Positions 1 to 11,471 of a DNA stretch of 64,000 nucleotides are shown piece after piece. The stretch spans positions 69,501 to 133,500 of the forward strand of contig JAOTOL010001286.1 in assembly GCA_034440575.1 (NCBI GenBank), written 5' to 3'. The position numbers and the translations under genes were made by a program. The notes below the pieces were generated by a model. The model was given only the letters and a program-made list of their open reading frames with translations. It ran no database searches and was not told where the DNA came from. The stretch comes from Imbricaverruca yamaguchii. Lineage: Eukaryota > Arthropoda > Thecostraca > Neoverrucidae. Each line of letters begins with the position of its first letter. Within the stretch, counting starts at the first letter, position 1.

Positions 1-351
1 CGCACGGTAAAAATCCCTCGGTGCTCTTCGATAGGAGTAGGCTAAAGCCGGCACCCTGGCAAAATCAATTGGACACTCAAAACACCCCAGCCCCACCCAA
101 ACCACAAATTATTATGTGGAGGAGTAAAGTAAAATTAAAACCAGTTAGACACCAGGGAGACGTCCGCAACCCAGCCCCCCGCCTTCAGTACCCAAAAAAA
201 CTTCGCCCAAAGTATAACGCAAAATTCCCTTAACCTAAATGTTCACTTGCCTGTACCTTGATCGTAACACTCGCTATCATAGACAGATATGCAACGTGTT
301 CCTTTAAAGGCGGCGCAAATGACCTTTATGGTCCGGCACGCCTAAAAAAAA
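1..351 (+). mobile_element. LINE-A 3' UTR fragment (window starts inside it)
   Basis: This is the 3' end of the same non-LTR retrotransposon found at 18.4-26.1 kb. It aligns nearly base for base with 25738-26078, from the cgcacggtaaaaatccct motif to the A-run after ggcacgcct. The rest of the copy lies left of the window. It differs from the 26 kb copy by scattered substitutions and a 4-bp insertion (cctt near 302). The 70-codon open frame inside it is a by-product of C/A-rich UTR and is not a gene. Confidence 0.85.
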
Positions 352-769
352 CACTATCCCCCATAAAAACAAGCATTAAAGGCATGTGCATTGATCACAA
401 TGAAACAGTTTCTATATGCAACTTAATTGAAATGTATATGTTCTCATAATGTTGTCACACTAGTTCATGTCATGTACATGGACTGTTTTATTTTTGTCGT
501 CCTTCTGACTGCAATCCCGACGAATGTCTGCGGCGTCCCTTCTGCGGGTACTACCGCAGTACTACCGGGTACTACTGCAGAGCACTAGAATTGCGAGGGC
601 CTCAGAATGTGATTATGTATCATCGGAAAATATATATATAATGAGATAACTGTGTCAATTTTATGCTCATTCGATTCTAGCCCACGGAATTGCAGCCATA
701 TTGTGTCTCGTTTGTTTGCCAGTTATCTAGTACTGAGAGTACTGAGGAAAAGGAGAAAAGATAAACGTA
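352..769. other. Unassigned spacer
   Basis: AT-rich sequence with a short imperfect gtactacc repeat near 546-580. I see no gene or element boundary. Confidence 0.5.
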
Positions 770-975
770 CCATGATCTCCAATGTTCATAACCTACAATA
801 TATTGAAACTTCCAAAGTATGTAACCTCCATTGTATTCTAGCCCCCAAGACAGCGCTAAGTGTATTTTCTAAACCTCCAGTGCTCCTAGCCTCCAATGCA
901 TCACAATCTCCAACGTTTGTGACCTTCGGTGTATCATAACTTCCAGTGGTCGTAAGCTCAAATGTTTCATGACTA
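770..975. repeat. Degenerate minisatellite, left arm
   Basis: About eight diverged units of roughly 24-26 bp with a core like cctccaatgtatcataa. The 95-codon open frame across 652-939 is explained by the repeat. The same core appears in reverse complement at 1085-1330. Confidence 0.55.
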
Positions 976-1080
976 AATTAGGTTATTGTTAGGTTAGTTT
1001 GCGTTAGGCTATGGTAGATTAGGTTGGGTTAGGTAGTCTATGGTAGGCTAGCATAGGCTAGATTATGCTAGGAGACATCG
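976..1080 (+). repeat. TTAGG-rich degenerate simple repeat
   Basis: Several ttaggtt and gttaggct words are interleaved with variants such as atggtaggctag. It resembles a decayed run of TTAGG, the arthropod telomere repeat, but no perfect tandem array survives, so local simple-repeat drift is equally possible. Confidence 0.4.
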
Positions 1081-1084
1081 GTTG

Positions 1085-1330
1085 GTAGGTACATCGGGAG
1101 TTGCGATTCATTGGATGGTGCTATATAATTGAGGCTATGATACCTCGCAGGTTGTGCTACATTCCAGGCGATGATACATTGCAAGCTATGAATACTGGAC
1201 TCTATAAATACTGGAGGCTGCAAATGCACTCATCAAAGGCCTATTTTGGAGGCAATGATAAGTTGATATTATGAACATTGGATGATTTAACGCGTATATG
1301 TTATAAACATTGGTGGTCTTCATATAGATC
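1085..1330. repeat. Degenerate minisatellite, right arm (inverted)
   Basis: Diverged units with the core gatacattggaggctatga, the reverse complement of the core at 770-975. With that arm it makes a loose inverted pair around the TTAGG-like centre. Confidence 0.5.
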
Positions 1331-1654
1331 CGAAAAATATCGCACAAAACTATATTTGCTTGCAATATCCTAAATACATATTGGGAAAGTGCACTGCTTT
1401 ATCGATTATATAGTCATAAGTAATTAACATTCATTTTGCGTTAGAAATTTGGAATGTTAACTTGGGGAACCCTCCCCCATTGTAGGCACATGGCAAGGAA
1501 TTATATTGTGGCAGAGAACTTGCGGATCGACCTCAACCCAGGTCTAGTGGCAGCTCATGGAGCTATTGCGCACAATATCTCTTTCGGTACATTTTGCGGC
1601 TTTGGGAGCCGTATGCTTCCAAAGCCAATTACTTGAGTGTACCATGTCGTCGTT
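1331..1654. other. Unassigned spacer
   Basis: No gene, element end or repeat recognised. It grades into the 21-bp minisatellite at its right edge. Confidence 0.5.
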
Positions 1655-2875
1655 ATCTGATGTCATGCCTTGGCTACTTGGTATCTTGCCGTGGCTGCTT
1701 GGTATCATTACGTGGCCATTTGGTGTCTTCAAGTGGCCATTTGGTATTTTGTCGTTGCTACTTGGTGTGTTCAAGGTGCCACTTAGTATTTTATCATAGA
1801 TGCTTGGTGTCCTTAAGTGGCCACTTAGTGTTCTGCCGTGGCTACTTGATGCCCTTGCATGGCCACTCGGTGTCCTTACGTGGTCACTTGGTGTCCTTTC
1901 ATGGCTACTTGGTATCCTAACGTGGCCACTTAGCATTCTGCCGTGGCTCCTTGGTGTCCTTACGTGGCTACTTGGTGTCCTTATGTGGATAGTTGGTTTC
2001 CTTACATGGCTACTTTGTGTCCTTATGTAGCTACTTGGTTTCCTTCCATGGATGCTTGGTGTTCTTACGCTGCTACGTGGTGTCCTCATGTGGTCAATTG
2101 GCATTCTGCAGTGGCTACTTGGTATCTGGTGTCCATCGATTGCTGCCTCGTGTACTGTCGTGGCTATCTTGGTGTCTCGCACGTAGGAGTCCCCAGTCTG
2201 CCCTCTGTTCTCGCTCGTCTAGCACTGGTCGAATGCTGCCTAATGCTGCCTCAAACTGGTCGTAAAGAACACATGCGAATTCTGGGGAGATGTGGCGGCC
2301 GTGGCCCCGGTTGTGGCTACCTGGTGTCTTGTCATGGTTACCTGGTGTCTTGTCATGGTTACCTGGTGTCTTGTCATGGTTACCTGGTGTCTTGTCATGG
2401 TTACCTGGTGTCTTGTCATGGTTGCCTGGTGTCTTGTCGTGGTTGCCTGGTGTCTTGCCATGGTTACCTGGTGTCCTGCCGTGGTTACGTGGTTCCCTGC
2501 CGTGGTTACCTGGTGTCCTGCCGTAGTAAACTGGTGTCCTGCCGTGGTTACCTGGTGTCCTGCCGAAGTTACCTTATGCCGTGTTGTAGTCACCTGGTGT
2601 CATTCCCAAGTCACCTGGTGTCCTGGCGTGGCTACCTGGCGTCGTGCCGAAGTTACCTGGTGTCATCTCGTAGTTACCTGCTGTTCTGCTGTAGCTAACT
2701 GATGTTTTGGCATGGCTACCTGGTGGCCTGTCGTAGTTATCTGGTGTCCTGCCGTAGTTACCTGGAGCCTCTTCATGGCTACCTGGTGGCCTGCCGTGGT
2801 GACCTATGTCGTGCCGAAGTTACCTTGTGTCCTGCCGTAGTTACCTGCTGTTCTTCCGTGGTTACCTGGTCGGTT
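1655..2875 (+). repeat. 21-bp minisatellite
   Basis: Tandem units of 21 bp, for example cctggtgtcttgtcatggtta. Units are nearly identical at 2320-2460 and diverged toward both ends. About 200 bp of non-repeat sequence (roughly 2110-2310) interrupts the array. Because 21 is divisible by three and units lack stops, long frames stay open on both strands (up to 251 codons on plus, 212 on minus), giving heptapeptides such as WCLVMVT. I see no start context, signal peptide or conserved domain, so this is a satellite and not a gene. Confidence 0.9.
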
Positions 2876-3498
2876 CCCCGGGTGGTAGCTATGGTCTGCG
2901 TCGTCACCGCCGGCTGATCCCTGAAGTTGTTCGCCGGAGGTGCCGCCGTGGTCGTGCCGTCTTCCCGGCTAGCGGGGCCGCCCGCCTAGCCTCCGCTGCT
3001 CTGCGATGCTCTGCCCGTATCAGTGCGTGCCGCTGGCACCTGTATCGCCGTGTGACGTCACAGGTGCGGCGGCTCGCCATTGGCTGAACCGGATCGATGG
3101 CGCGGCACCTGACGGCGGCGGCTGCGGGCTGAAAATTAGCGTCTGGAATTAAGTCAGGTAGGTTCTTACCGATGAGACTGGTCCATCTGCCTTCGTTGTA
3201 TAGGTTCCCCAGTCAAAGCCGCGGTGGCACAAAACAAAAAGAGGCGATGGAGGCTCCATTTACCTAACATGGAAAATTACGAACACTCCTTTTGCGGCTG
3301 AAATTCGTGGCGTAAAAGAGCAATTTCGGGCACAAATTAGTATTAGGACATGATCCTGCATTCGAGTTCGGAGGTATTTTGTTACCACGGGAGGACACTA
3401 GATAGGGGAGACCGGGTCCAGTTGAAATACGTTCGGGGAAACGCAAAATGAGTAATCATTTTGCAACGATAGGAAGGAAATACCCACAACTACAATAA
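2876..3498. other. GC-rich patch, then unassigned sequence
   Basis: Roughly 2880-3135 is GC- and CpG-rich and could be a small CpG island. The rest holds nothing I can name. Confidence 0.4.
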
Positions 3499-4322
3499 CC
3501 CGTCCCGTCTCGGGAGGGGGGTCTTCAACCGCCCCCCCCCTTCAGGTTTTTCGCGGATAGCGGACGAACGGCGCGCGGCAGCGCGCCCAAATTTGGCATA
3601 GCTTTTCCCACATCAATTTCACATGTTCTTCAAAAATTTTAGGTCAGGTCATCTAGGGTCAACGAGTTAGTCGAGGTCAAGTGAGGTCACCTCCAAAAAC
3701 GTTCAACCAGTCGTCACGCTTTAATGGATGCAGATATTTTAATGGATCTTTCAGGATGCAACAAAACGTACAAGTTGAATTTGTCATTTTTTCGTTTTTC
3801 AATACATACAAATTTTGCGTATTTCCCATCTTGCAGTTCAAACACAGGATTCTGACTAAAGTAAGCCTTTTTTTATTAGTGCAAGTTGACTTTAAACAAC
3901 ATTTCTCGGTCTGCTCTACAGATTGGAAAAGGAAAATTAAAGAAAACATGACAATTCAAAATTTTGAAATTTACCCCCAAAACAATTTGTATTTTTGGGG
4001 GCCCAAAAAAAATATACCCCTGGTCCATTTCGTTGTCCTTTTCTCATTCTAAATACATTTTGTTTTGTTTTCATATATCCCACAAAGTGAACCCCCCAGA
4101 GTAAAAACATAATGCATGTCGTGAAAATCTAGCCCCCTTGGTGACGTCACTTTTGAGGAATTTTTTTTAGGGGGTGGACCCGGACCCTACTCGCCGAGCG
4201 CTTTCCGATGACACCTCTTTCGTTTTCGTGCGATGCTTAGTTTGCATTTTAGAGGGGGGGACTTCAACCCCCCCCCCCCCCCGAGACGGGGTGGGAGGAT
4301 CTGACCGGAATGACGGCGCGGG
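3499..4322 (+). mobile_element. TTAA-flanked non-autonomous element, copy 1
   Basis: One of three related ~0.8-kb elements (with 11472-12301 inverted and 40317-41111). The right flank is TTAA (4323-4326); the left flank is ATAA (3495-3498), probably a mutated TTAA. The ends are inverted repeats: the left end reads cccgtcccgtctcggg, and the right end read inwards begins cccgcgccgtc and reaches a ccccgtctcgggg block. There is no transposase and no coding capacity, so it would have to be mobilised in trans. TTAA targets with CCC-starting ends suggest a piggyBac-like source, which is inference. C/G homopolymer tracts near both ends vary in length between copies. Confidence 0.75.
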
Positions 4323-4326
4323 TTAA

Positions 4327-4600
4327 GCTTAAACCTTTGAGTATCATCCGCGATAATTATTCTTTCGTCATGTTATCTTGGCTTTCCACTAGAGAGCGAA
4401 AAATCGTGCAACTGCCAGTTCATCAACTTATGGCAATGTAGGGCCAAGATGTTACTGAGGATGGCGTAAGTTGACAAAATGTAAGCTAAATAAAATATAT
4501 AGGTGTTCAGTTTACGCCATCTGAAAGGTCCATATTTTGCACTTGCAGTAATAATTCTGGTTCGAGGTTTGGCTGGCCCTAACTCATGATTTATGTCATT
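4327..4600. other. Unassigned spacer
   Basis: No feature recognised between the TTAA element and the decayed satellite. Confidence 0.4.
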
Positions 4601-6400
4601 TATGGAAGGCGCAAGCTTTCATTCCATAGTTCCGGGTTCATTGAAAATCACGATGAAGGCCACAAAAAGACGGGCCGGACTCATTAAAATCACGCTGGGG
4701 CCCAAGGGGTTATGCCGGGGTCCTTCAAAATCCCGCTCGTGCTTCCAAAGAGTCCCTGAAAATCACTTGACGTCTCAAAATTCGCGCCTGGCCCCTGTCC
4801 ATTAGGCAGGGGCCAGGCGCGAACCAAAACGGTTTGGGAGCCCAAAAATGTCATGCCGGGTTATTTGAAACCACGACGTGGAACCCAAAAGGTTGGGCTG
4901 GGACCCCTGGCAATCACGCTGAGCCTGGAATTATATATAGTCACGTCCGAGCTCATGAAGATCACGCTATGGATTCGGCTGATCACACCGGGCCACACAA
5001 AAATATTATCCAGACCACCAAAAAAAAAACCAAGCCATGGTGAAAAGAACGGTCAGGACAATGGAAGTCACTCTGAGATCCCAGCAATCGCTTCAAGAAC
5101 CCTCGAATCCTGCTAGGCTCCTAAAAACGTCTGAAGTCACAAAAGCCCGCGCTATGGATCCCAACAAATGACGACGGACCCCCAAAAATCGCACTTAGAC
5201 TGAAAGAAGTCGTGTCGCTGCCCTCGTAAATCACACTGGGGCCCAAAAAGGAAGGAACGTTCTCCGAAGGGCCTTTCTACTCTAGAATGACATTGGCTGA
5301 GAAAAAAGAGCAGCCGCAGTGGCGTACCAAAGAGGTCATTGCCCCCCCCCATCCTGAAGGGGTGATCTCCGAAATCGCTCTGGGTCACATAAATTCGCGA
5401 CAAGGCCGACATAATTTGCGTAGAATTCTAAATATATCCAGTGGGCACCAAAAAACTCGAACCGTGTCCGAAAATTTGCCCCGGTATCCCCCAAAATCGC
5501 GCTGTGGACCGAATATTTCCGTCGGTAGTCCAACAAATCTGGTCGGGGCATGAAAAATGTATCTAAGTGCTCACAATAATGTACGTCGATGGCCCCAAAT
5601 GAGCTTGGCGTGGTCATAAAATCGCATCGGAACCCGCCAAAAATCAAGCTGAAGCCAAATGTCTGAGCCAGGAAAATCGCTCCCAGCCCCAAGCATGCCA
5701 CCGGATGCCATACAAATTGTCTGTGGTCCCGAAAAGAACGTACGGGAGCTCGAAAAAATACGGCGGGACTAAACAAATATGTGCCACAGACTCGATAAAT
5801 CAAGTCGGGACTCTGGTTGTTTTTAAAAAATCAGAAAAAGTCGACAAAAATTGCGCCCAGCCCAGGAAACTGGCGTCAGGTCCCTTCGAAATTACGTGTC
5901 TGGGCCAGAACGGTTGCACCAGGACCAAAAGAAATTGTACTGAAGCCTCCAAAACCGTGCTGGGGTCCCACAAATGTTCGTCAGGAGCCCCAAGTAAACG
6001 CAGCAGAATCCTAAGAGCAGAATGGGATACCGAAAATACGCCGGGCCTCCAAAGCGTACCAAGCCTAAACAAAAATCATCAGAGACTTGAAACATGCGTT
6101 ACAGCTCTAAATAAGCACGAGTTATAAAAAAGCGGATGTCCTCAAAGCACATCGGAGCAATGAGACCGCAATGGAACATCAGGCTGGGGCCCTGAAAAAG
6201 CGACATGGGCCTAAAGAGAACCAAAAAGACTGGGCACTAAATAAGCACATCGTGGTCTTCGGATACGCGCCGGCACCTCACAAATATCGTTTGTGCACTA
6301 AAAAGTAACATAACTTTCAAAGGAGACGGGGTCTCCACAATGTGCCGAACCCCTAAAAAAATGCTTAGAATCCAAACATATTCGTAGACGAAGAAAAACG
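4601..6400 (+). repeat. Highly decayed satellite (period ~25-28 bp)
   Basis: For about 1.8 kb the sequence keeps returning to a short phrase like aaaatcacgctggggccc (4689, 4728, 4910, 5228 and many weaker echoes) at intervals near 25-28 bp, with few units alike. Open frames of 60-155 codons occur on both strands, and their translations repeat the same phrase (FFGA, GPSK and similar), as expected from a decayed tandem array. I find no gene in it. Confidence 0.6.
4781..4823. repeat. Perfect 17-bp inverted repeat
   Basis: The arms ttcgcgcctggcccctg (4781-4797) and their exact reverse complement (4807-4823) flank a 9-nt loop. The hairpin is GC-rich and sits inside the otherwise decayed satellite, so it is younger than its surroundings or has been maintained. 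Confidence 0.9.
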
Positions 6401-7025
6401 CATCAGGTAAAAGAAAACACGTATCTGGGCCTATACCTAAGTTTGATGGCCAATCTGGCAGGGTATTTAATCAAACAGATAAGGCACATCAAAACTCAGC
6501 GGTTAACCGGATTTCTTAAACAACAGAAAATGTGCGAAGACGAGGACTAATTATGGAATTTAATTCATATCATTTTTTCCAGCGAACCCCTCCGTATGAC
6601 AATTAAGGCGGACAGGACTCAATTTTTTTAATGGACCACTGAAAAAAATATGGTCCGAAATCCCGGGATTTTTTATTTTTATTTTTATTTAAATGTCCGC
6701 CACCCAAGATCAGGTGACCAGGAGCGCCCCCTCCCCTTACCCAACGACTGCAAGCACCTTACGTTAACACCATAAAATAAACAGTAAAGTCGCGGCACTC
6801 CCAGCTAAGAGATGGAAAACATATAAATAAGCATACAAAGCATCGGGTATTAGAGCAGTAAGACTAATAATAAAGAATGCTGTTAGTAGTCATATCCAAA
6901 GGAGGCATATGACTGACCCTGAATCCATCCCAACAAGAAATTAGGGTCTAAACTATAATGTTAGCAGCTGGTTTGTGGCCGGATGGTGGTAAGCACTCCT
7001 GATTTGCTTTTTCTTTTTTAACTTT
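6401..7025. other. Unassigned AT-rich sequence with TTTTA run
   Basis: Nothing coding is seen. A tttttatttttatttttatt run at about 6670-6690 would read as an A-rich tail on the minus strand and could mark the 3' end of LINE-B, but it is not proven to belong to it. Confidence 0.35.
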
Positions 7026-7090
7026 GGCTCCTCCCACAACTCCACCCAGCTAAGCATGGGCTTGTTGCTGGGTGGAATGTGGGAGGAACC
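7026..7090. repeat. Imperfect 24-bp hairpin
   Basis: Positions 7026-7050 and 7067-7090 are imperfect inverted copies (ggctcctcccac... against ...gtgggaggaacc) with a 16-nt loop. It lies where the 3' UTR of minus-strand LINE-B would be, so it may be a 3' stem-loop of that element. Confidence 0.75.
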
Positions 7091-7131
7091 AGTCGTTGGG
7101 TGTTTTCAACTTTATATATGGTTAAGTGCAA

Positions 7132-7203
<72 letters not shown>
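7132..7203. repeat. (CA)n microsatellite
   Basis: A CA dinucleotide run with a few caaa interruptions. Confidence 0.95.
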
Positions 7204-7269
7204 ATACACTCGCATGCCAGCATCCCTGTACAAACATACACACACAGCAACAATTAGCTGCTAAGTATT

Positions 7270-9081
7270 TTAATATCTGCTCAAGAAGTATGTCTTAATG
7301 TGATTTTTTAGAACAGTCTTAGAATTTGGTATCTCTGAATGCAGAAAATGCTTTGCTATGATGGTGTTCCAAAGATTGGGTCCAAAACATTCGGTGGTGA
7401 AGAGACGATAATTTTTGTTTGAATACTTATGCTGGAAGTGGTTTTGTAATCTTGTGGAATATGGGGAGTCAAACATCTCTGTGAAAAGGAATCTGATGGA
7501 ATGAGGTAGCTGATGATGAATGAATTTTTGCATAATAAGCATCATTTGAAGTTTTGCTATATCTTGGACCTATAAATTTTGTATTTCTTAAAGATAGGGT
7601 TTGCACTCTGGGGGGGGAGGGAATACACCCTCAATAATACGCATCATTTTTTTCTGAAGTAGCAACAATTTGTGTATCTGATTAGCATAGTTTGCACCCC
7701 AAAGAAAACAGCAATAATTTATATATGGAAGAATAAATGCATTATACAATTTTAGGAGGTGATTCTTCCCTAGGAGATATTTAATTTTTGATATCATTCC
7801 TATGTTGCGACTTATCATGTTTGAGACACTGCTGATATTGGATGCAAATTTTAAATTTTCATCTACGTATACACCAAGGTATTTTACCGGATTCTGATGT
7901 AAAATAGAAATTCCATTAAATTTGATCTGGAGATCAATGTCTGTTTTGTGATTGTTATATATCTGGTATACAGTTTTGGATTCATTTAATGACAAAAGAT
8001 TTGAATGTAGCCATTGCGAAATTTTTGGCAAGGAATTTGCGATCTTGTGATGAAGCTCTGGACAGTCAGTACTTTTGAGAAAAAAAATGGCAGTGTCATC
8101 AGCATATAGAAATGTCTCACATTCTACATGTAAATTTACAATATCATTTATATATATTATAAATAGTAATGGGCCTAAAATTGAGCCTTGTGGCACACCC
8201 ATTTCGATTTTTCTGAAAGTAGAGGTACTGTTATTTATTGTAGTAGCTTGTGTTCTTCCCGATAAATATGACCGTATTATTTTGATTGCATTACCCTTTA
8301 CACCATATTTTTCCATCTTTCCACACAATATTTCTTTGTCAACGGTATCGAATGCCTTTCTCAAGTCAAGGTAAATTCCCACAACATATTCATTATTTTC
8401 AAATCCTTTAGTGACCAGGCTCTGTATTAAGAGTAGAGGCATGTATGTGGACCTCTCTTTTCTGAAACCAAATTGTTTGTCTGGAAGTAGGTTATGTAGG
8501 GTGAAATGTTCCAAGAGTTGGTTGTAGATTGTCTTTTGTAATATTTTTGATATATATGGAAGAATACTAATTGGTCTGTAGTTGCTAAATGTTGATGGGT
8601 CACCTTTTTTGTAGATGGGCTTTACAACAGCAATTTTGAATGGATTGGGGAAGATCCCACTGCTCAGACATAAGTTAATGGTATGGGTTAAGTGTGTTAA
8701 TATTGACTTATATGACTGTTTAAATATTCTAGAATTTATTCCATCAATTCCAGACCCAACATTTTTTAAAGAAGAACTTATTGTATCTAAATTGTTTTCT
8801 GTTACTTCTAATAGCACCATTGATATACCTGGGTAGGTGTGCAAATATTCCAAAGCATTGATGTTACTTTCAGGAATTTGTTGTCTCAATTTTGGTACAA
8901 TTTCTGTAAAGTATTTATTAAATCCTTCAGCTATAGCTGCATCATTTTCTAGAGTGATGTCTCCATCTGCGCTCATTTTTTTCAGGGATATCATGCTTTG
9001 AAGGAGCTTGCCCGAGTAACTGGTTAAGCATTTTCCATGTCTCTTTTGGATTATTTTGATGTTTGTCAAATTCTGCTTCAT
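7270..9081 (-). pseudogene. LINE-B reverse transcriptase region (broken)
   Basis: A 497-codon minus-strand frame (9081-7588) encodes most of a reverse transcriptase. Seen in order: NYRPISILP, FGFRKERST, YLDLRKAFDTVD near residue 235 (first catalytic Asp), GVPQGSILGPLLF near 294, and YADD near 327 (catalytic Asp pair), then thumb and tail segments. Its first ~30 residues are out of frame with the true protein because of a frameshift near 8985. Two more lesions between 7588 and 7545 separate it from the C-terminal tail (7545-7270). Catalytic residues survive, so decay is moderate. Confidence 0.9.
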
Positions 9082-10268
9082 AATAAAGTATTTTTGCCTT
9101 CCTGATTATTGTAATCAGTGCATTTTTATATCTATTATATTTTTTCTTGCCTTCAGCAGTTTGATATGTTTTTGATTAAATAATATTTGTTTTTGGTTAA
9201 TTGAGCATAATATTGCAGGTGAAATCCATGGCTTAATGGAGGTTGTTTTTCTTGATATGACTTGAGTATATGTAAATGTATCAATCCCACTCTTATATGC
9301 ATCAATTAAACTTCTACATGCCTTCTCAGGATCATTTTCATCAAAAATCCCCTCAAGTTCATTGGTTAGATGATCCCTTAAATTGTCACTTTTATTAAAG
9401 TCAAAGGTAGTTCTTGTTCTCTTTGTAGTGATTGGTTTTGGAACTGAAAATTCTGATGTCGCAAAAATAGAGAAGTGATCAGAGAAATCAGATTTAATGA
9501 TGCCAGTTTCTTTTATTTTTGACACATCATTACAGAAAATATTGTCAATTAGCGTGCATGATGTATCATATACAGAGTAGCCTTTGATATTAGGGGAAGA
9601 AAACCATGAGAGGATATAGACATGAAAAATGAGTCAGCAAAGTGGTTGTTTGGAATTGAAAAAAGGTCAGCGTTTAGATCTCCAATGATGTACGTAGGCA
9701 TGTTCAGTTTGTTTATTGTTGTAAGACACTCTTCAAATTCAGACAAAAATTGTGCATTATGACCAGGTGCACGATAGATCTGGCATATCAAAATACTTTG
9801 TTTATTATTCAATTATATTTGGAGAAAAACAACTTCAGCTTCAGCAGCAACAAAATTAAATAGATAAAGTTGTTTTGCATTGAGTGATTTCAAAGCATAA
9901 ATTGCAGACCCTCCCCAAATTTTGTTTTCTCTGCTTTTGCAGAATAGTTCATAATCTTCGTCATCAAAGCTAAATTTGTGTTCATTTTCTTTTGTTAGCC
10001 ATGTTTCCGAAATACACATAAGGCTCCATTTGTGATTCAGCTGGTTTAGGAAGATATTGAGCTCATCAAATTTATTTACTATGGACCTTGCATTCAAATG
10101 GAGAATATCTATGTTTCTTCCTATGTCAGGACCTATTTCAACTTGTTTACTGATATCTTTAGCATCATAGAAGTTAAAATTGTCTCGAATGCGTTCAAAA
10201 TGAGAATACGTAAGGGCAAGGTCATCTGAGATTATATTCAAGAATGGGTTAAATGTTTTATTTTCCAA
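9082..10268 (-). pseudogene. LINE-B endonuclease region (broken)
   Basis: The minus-strand frame opens near 10268 and shows the endonuclease signatures in order: LHLNARSI, ISETWL (catalytic Glu), YRAPGHN, GDLNADLF and, near 9495, SDFSDHFSI. Damage: an in-frame TAA at about 9813-9815 (the same frame resumes immediately), a frameshift near 9570-9590 just before the TLIDNIF-like segment, and another near 9115. The intact protein nicked target DNA to prime reverse transcription; this copy cannot make a full-length one. Confidence 0.85.
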
Positions 10269-11467
10269 GGTAAGTAGGTATTAGAACCTATTTGTAGGAC
10301 CTTTGCAGCAAGGTAGTTAAATAGTTGTATTACAGCAATATACTGCACTCCTCACCAGACTCGGATGATTACATACCTAGACCGGAGGTGCCAAGCGATA
10401 AGTGGATAATATTTACGCCATTGCTGATGTGATACTAGCATGTTGAGGAAAGTAATGCAATGGGTGTCTGTAAAAAGAAAGAAAGAAATGAAGGAATCCT
10501 TCGTTATGAAGGAAGCCATGCATAAGTCACATCCAAAGAGTTGCTCAGAAGCAAAACATGAATATATTCATTTTGTGCATAATTGTCTGTGTATTCAGAA
10601 ATGATATGATAGAGGTATATGGCCCTTTTAATGATAGAGGTAGATGGCCCCTCCAAATCGAAATCCGTTTCCATTAGCGCAAATCCTAGGTAAGCCGCTG
10701 TCCATATAAATATTGATTAAGATCATCAGGAAACCGGTTCATGCAGGCTGTATCAATTTACTTCGCAGGTTTTCTGAAGCAAGCTGCGATGTGTTATGGA
10801 ACTTTACGGGTACTAATTAGCGGCAACCGATAAAAGCATTTCGGCATTATAAAGCCAGAGCATAATAATCGTAATAGACATCTAAAAAGTTCAAAAGTAT
10901 GCGAGGAATTTGATATAAAAGGCGAAACAGACGTTGAAGTTTTACTTTCGTTCCAAAAATGTGCCACGTCATCACCATTCCACACCCGTGCGTCGAAATG
11001 ACTTGCGCTTGTTTTTGCCGCGAAAAGGGTGTTCCGGTAGCAATGAGATAAAAAGGAGTGTGATAGCCATGGCAACCGGATTTATAATTTCGTAATACAA
11101 ATTGTTGAATTCAAGGCCTATCGAGGACTTGTATCAACTATCCATTGTATTAACTAGACCCGGTCTCCTCAAACACTCCGCCGGCGATTGCTTAATAACT
11201 AGAAAGCACGCAGAGAAACCAAGCTGAAGCGTTCAGTACCTGCTCGCACATCAATTCCACAGCTTTTGGCTTATAAAACATTCTAACTCACAATGGGTCT
11301 GGCGTAAAGGACGTCATAGAGACGTCACGTGCGACTTTTGATAGTGTACTCGAGCATTCTGAATGGGTGTCTTATAGTCTCCAAACGGCATCTTTTCCTT
11401 TGAAAAGAACGTATTGGGTCCAAAACACGTTGAACTGGGGGAGGGATGGAATGTAATCGAGCCTTCC
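10269..11467. other. Unassigned sequence
   Basis: No gene or repeat boundary recognised, apart from a short gaaa run near 10480. The 93-codon minus frame at 10794-11075 has no recognisable domain. Confidence 0.4.
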
Positions 11468-11471
11468 TTAA

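Larger units (their letters stand above)
7270..10268 (-). mobile_element. LINE-B, decayed CR1/Jockey-type non-LTR retrotransposon
   Basis: Read on the minus strand, this contains an apurinic-type endonuclease segment, a reverse transcriptase and a C-terminal tail in the correct order, with no RNase H. The organisation and the motifs VPQGSILGPLLF and YADD fit the Jockey/CR1/L2/Daphne group, but I cannot fix the clade by eye. ORF1 is not seen. The reading frame is broken about six times (one in-frame stop and several frameshifts), so the copy is dead. The 3' side may continue to the hairpin at 7026-7090 or the A-rich run near 6670. Confidence 0.88.

Noticed and set aside
976..1080. Interstitial telomere
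   Set aside because: ttaggtt words are interrupted every unit. No perfect array remains, so telomere origin cannot be supported from sequence alone.
7056..7298. Short frames over the (CA)n run, and similarly at 37458-37832
   Set aside because: They encode only Thr/His runs from the microsatellite.
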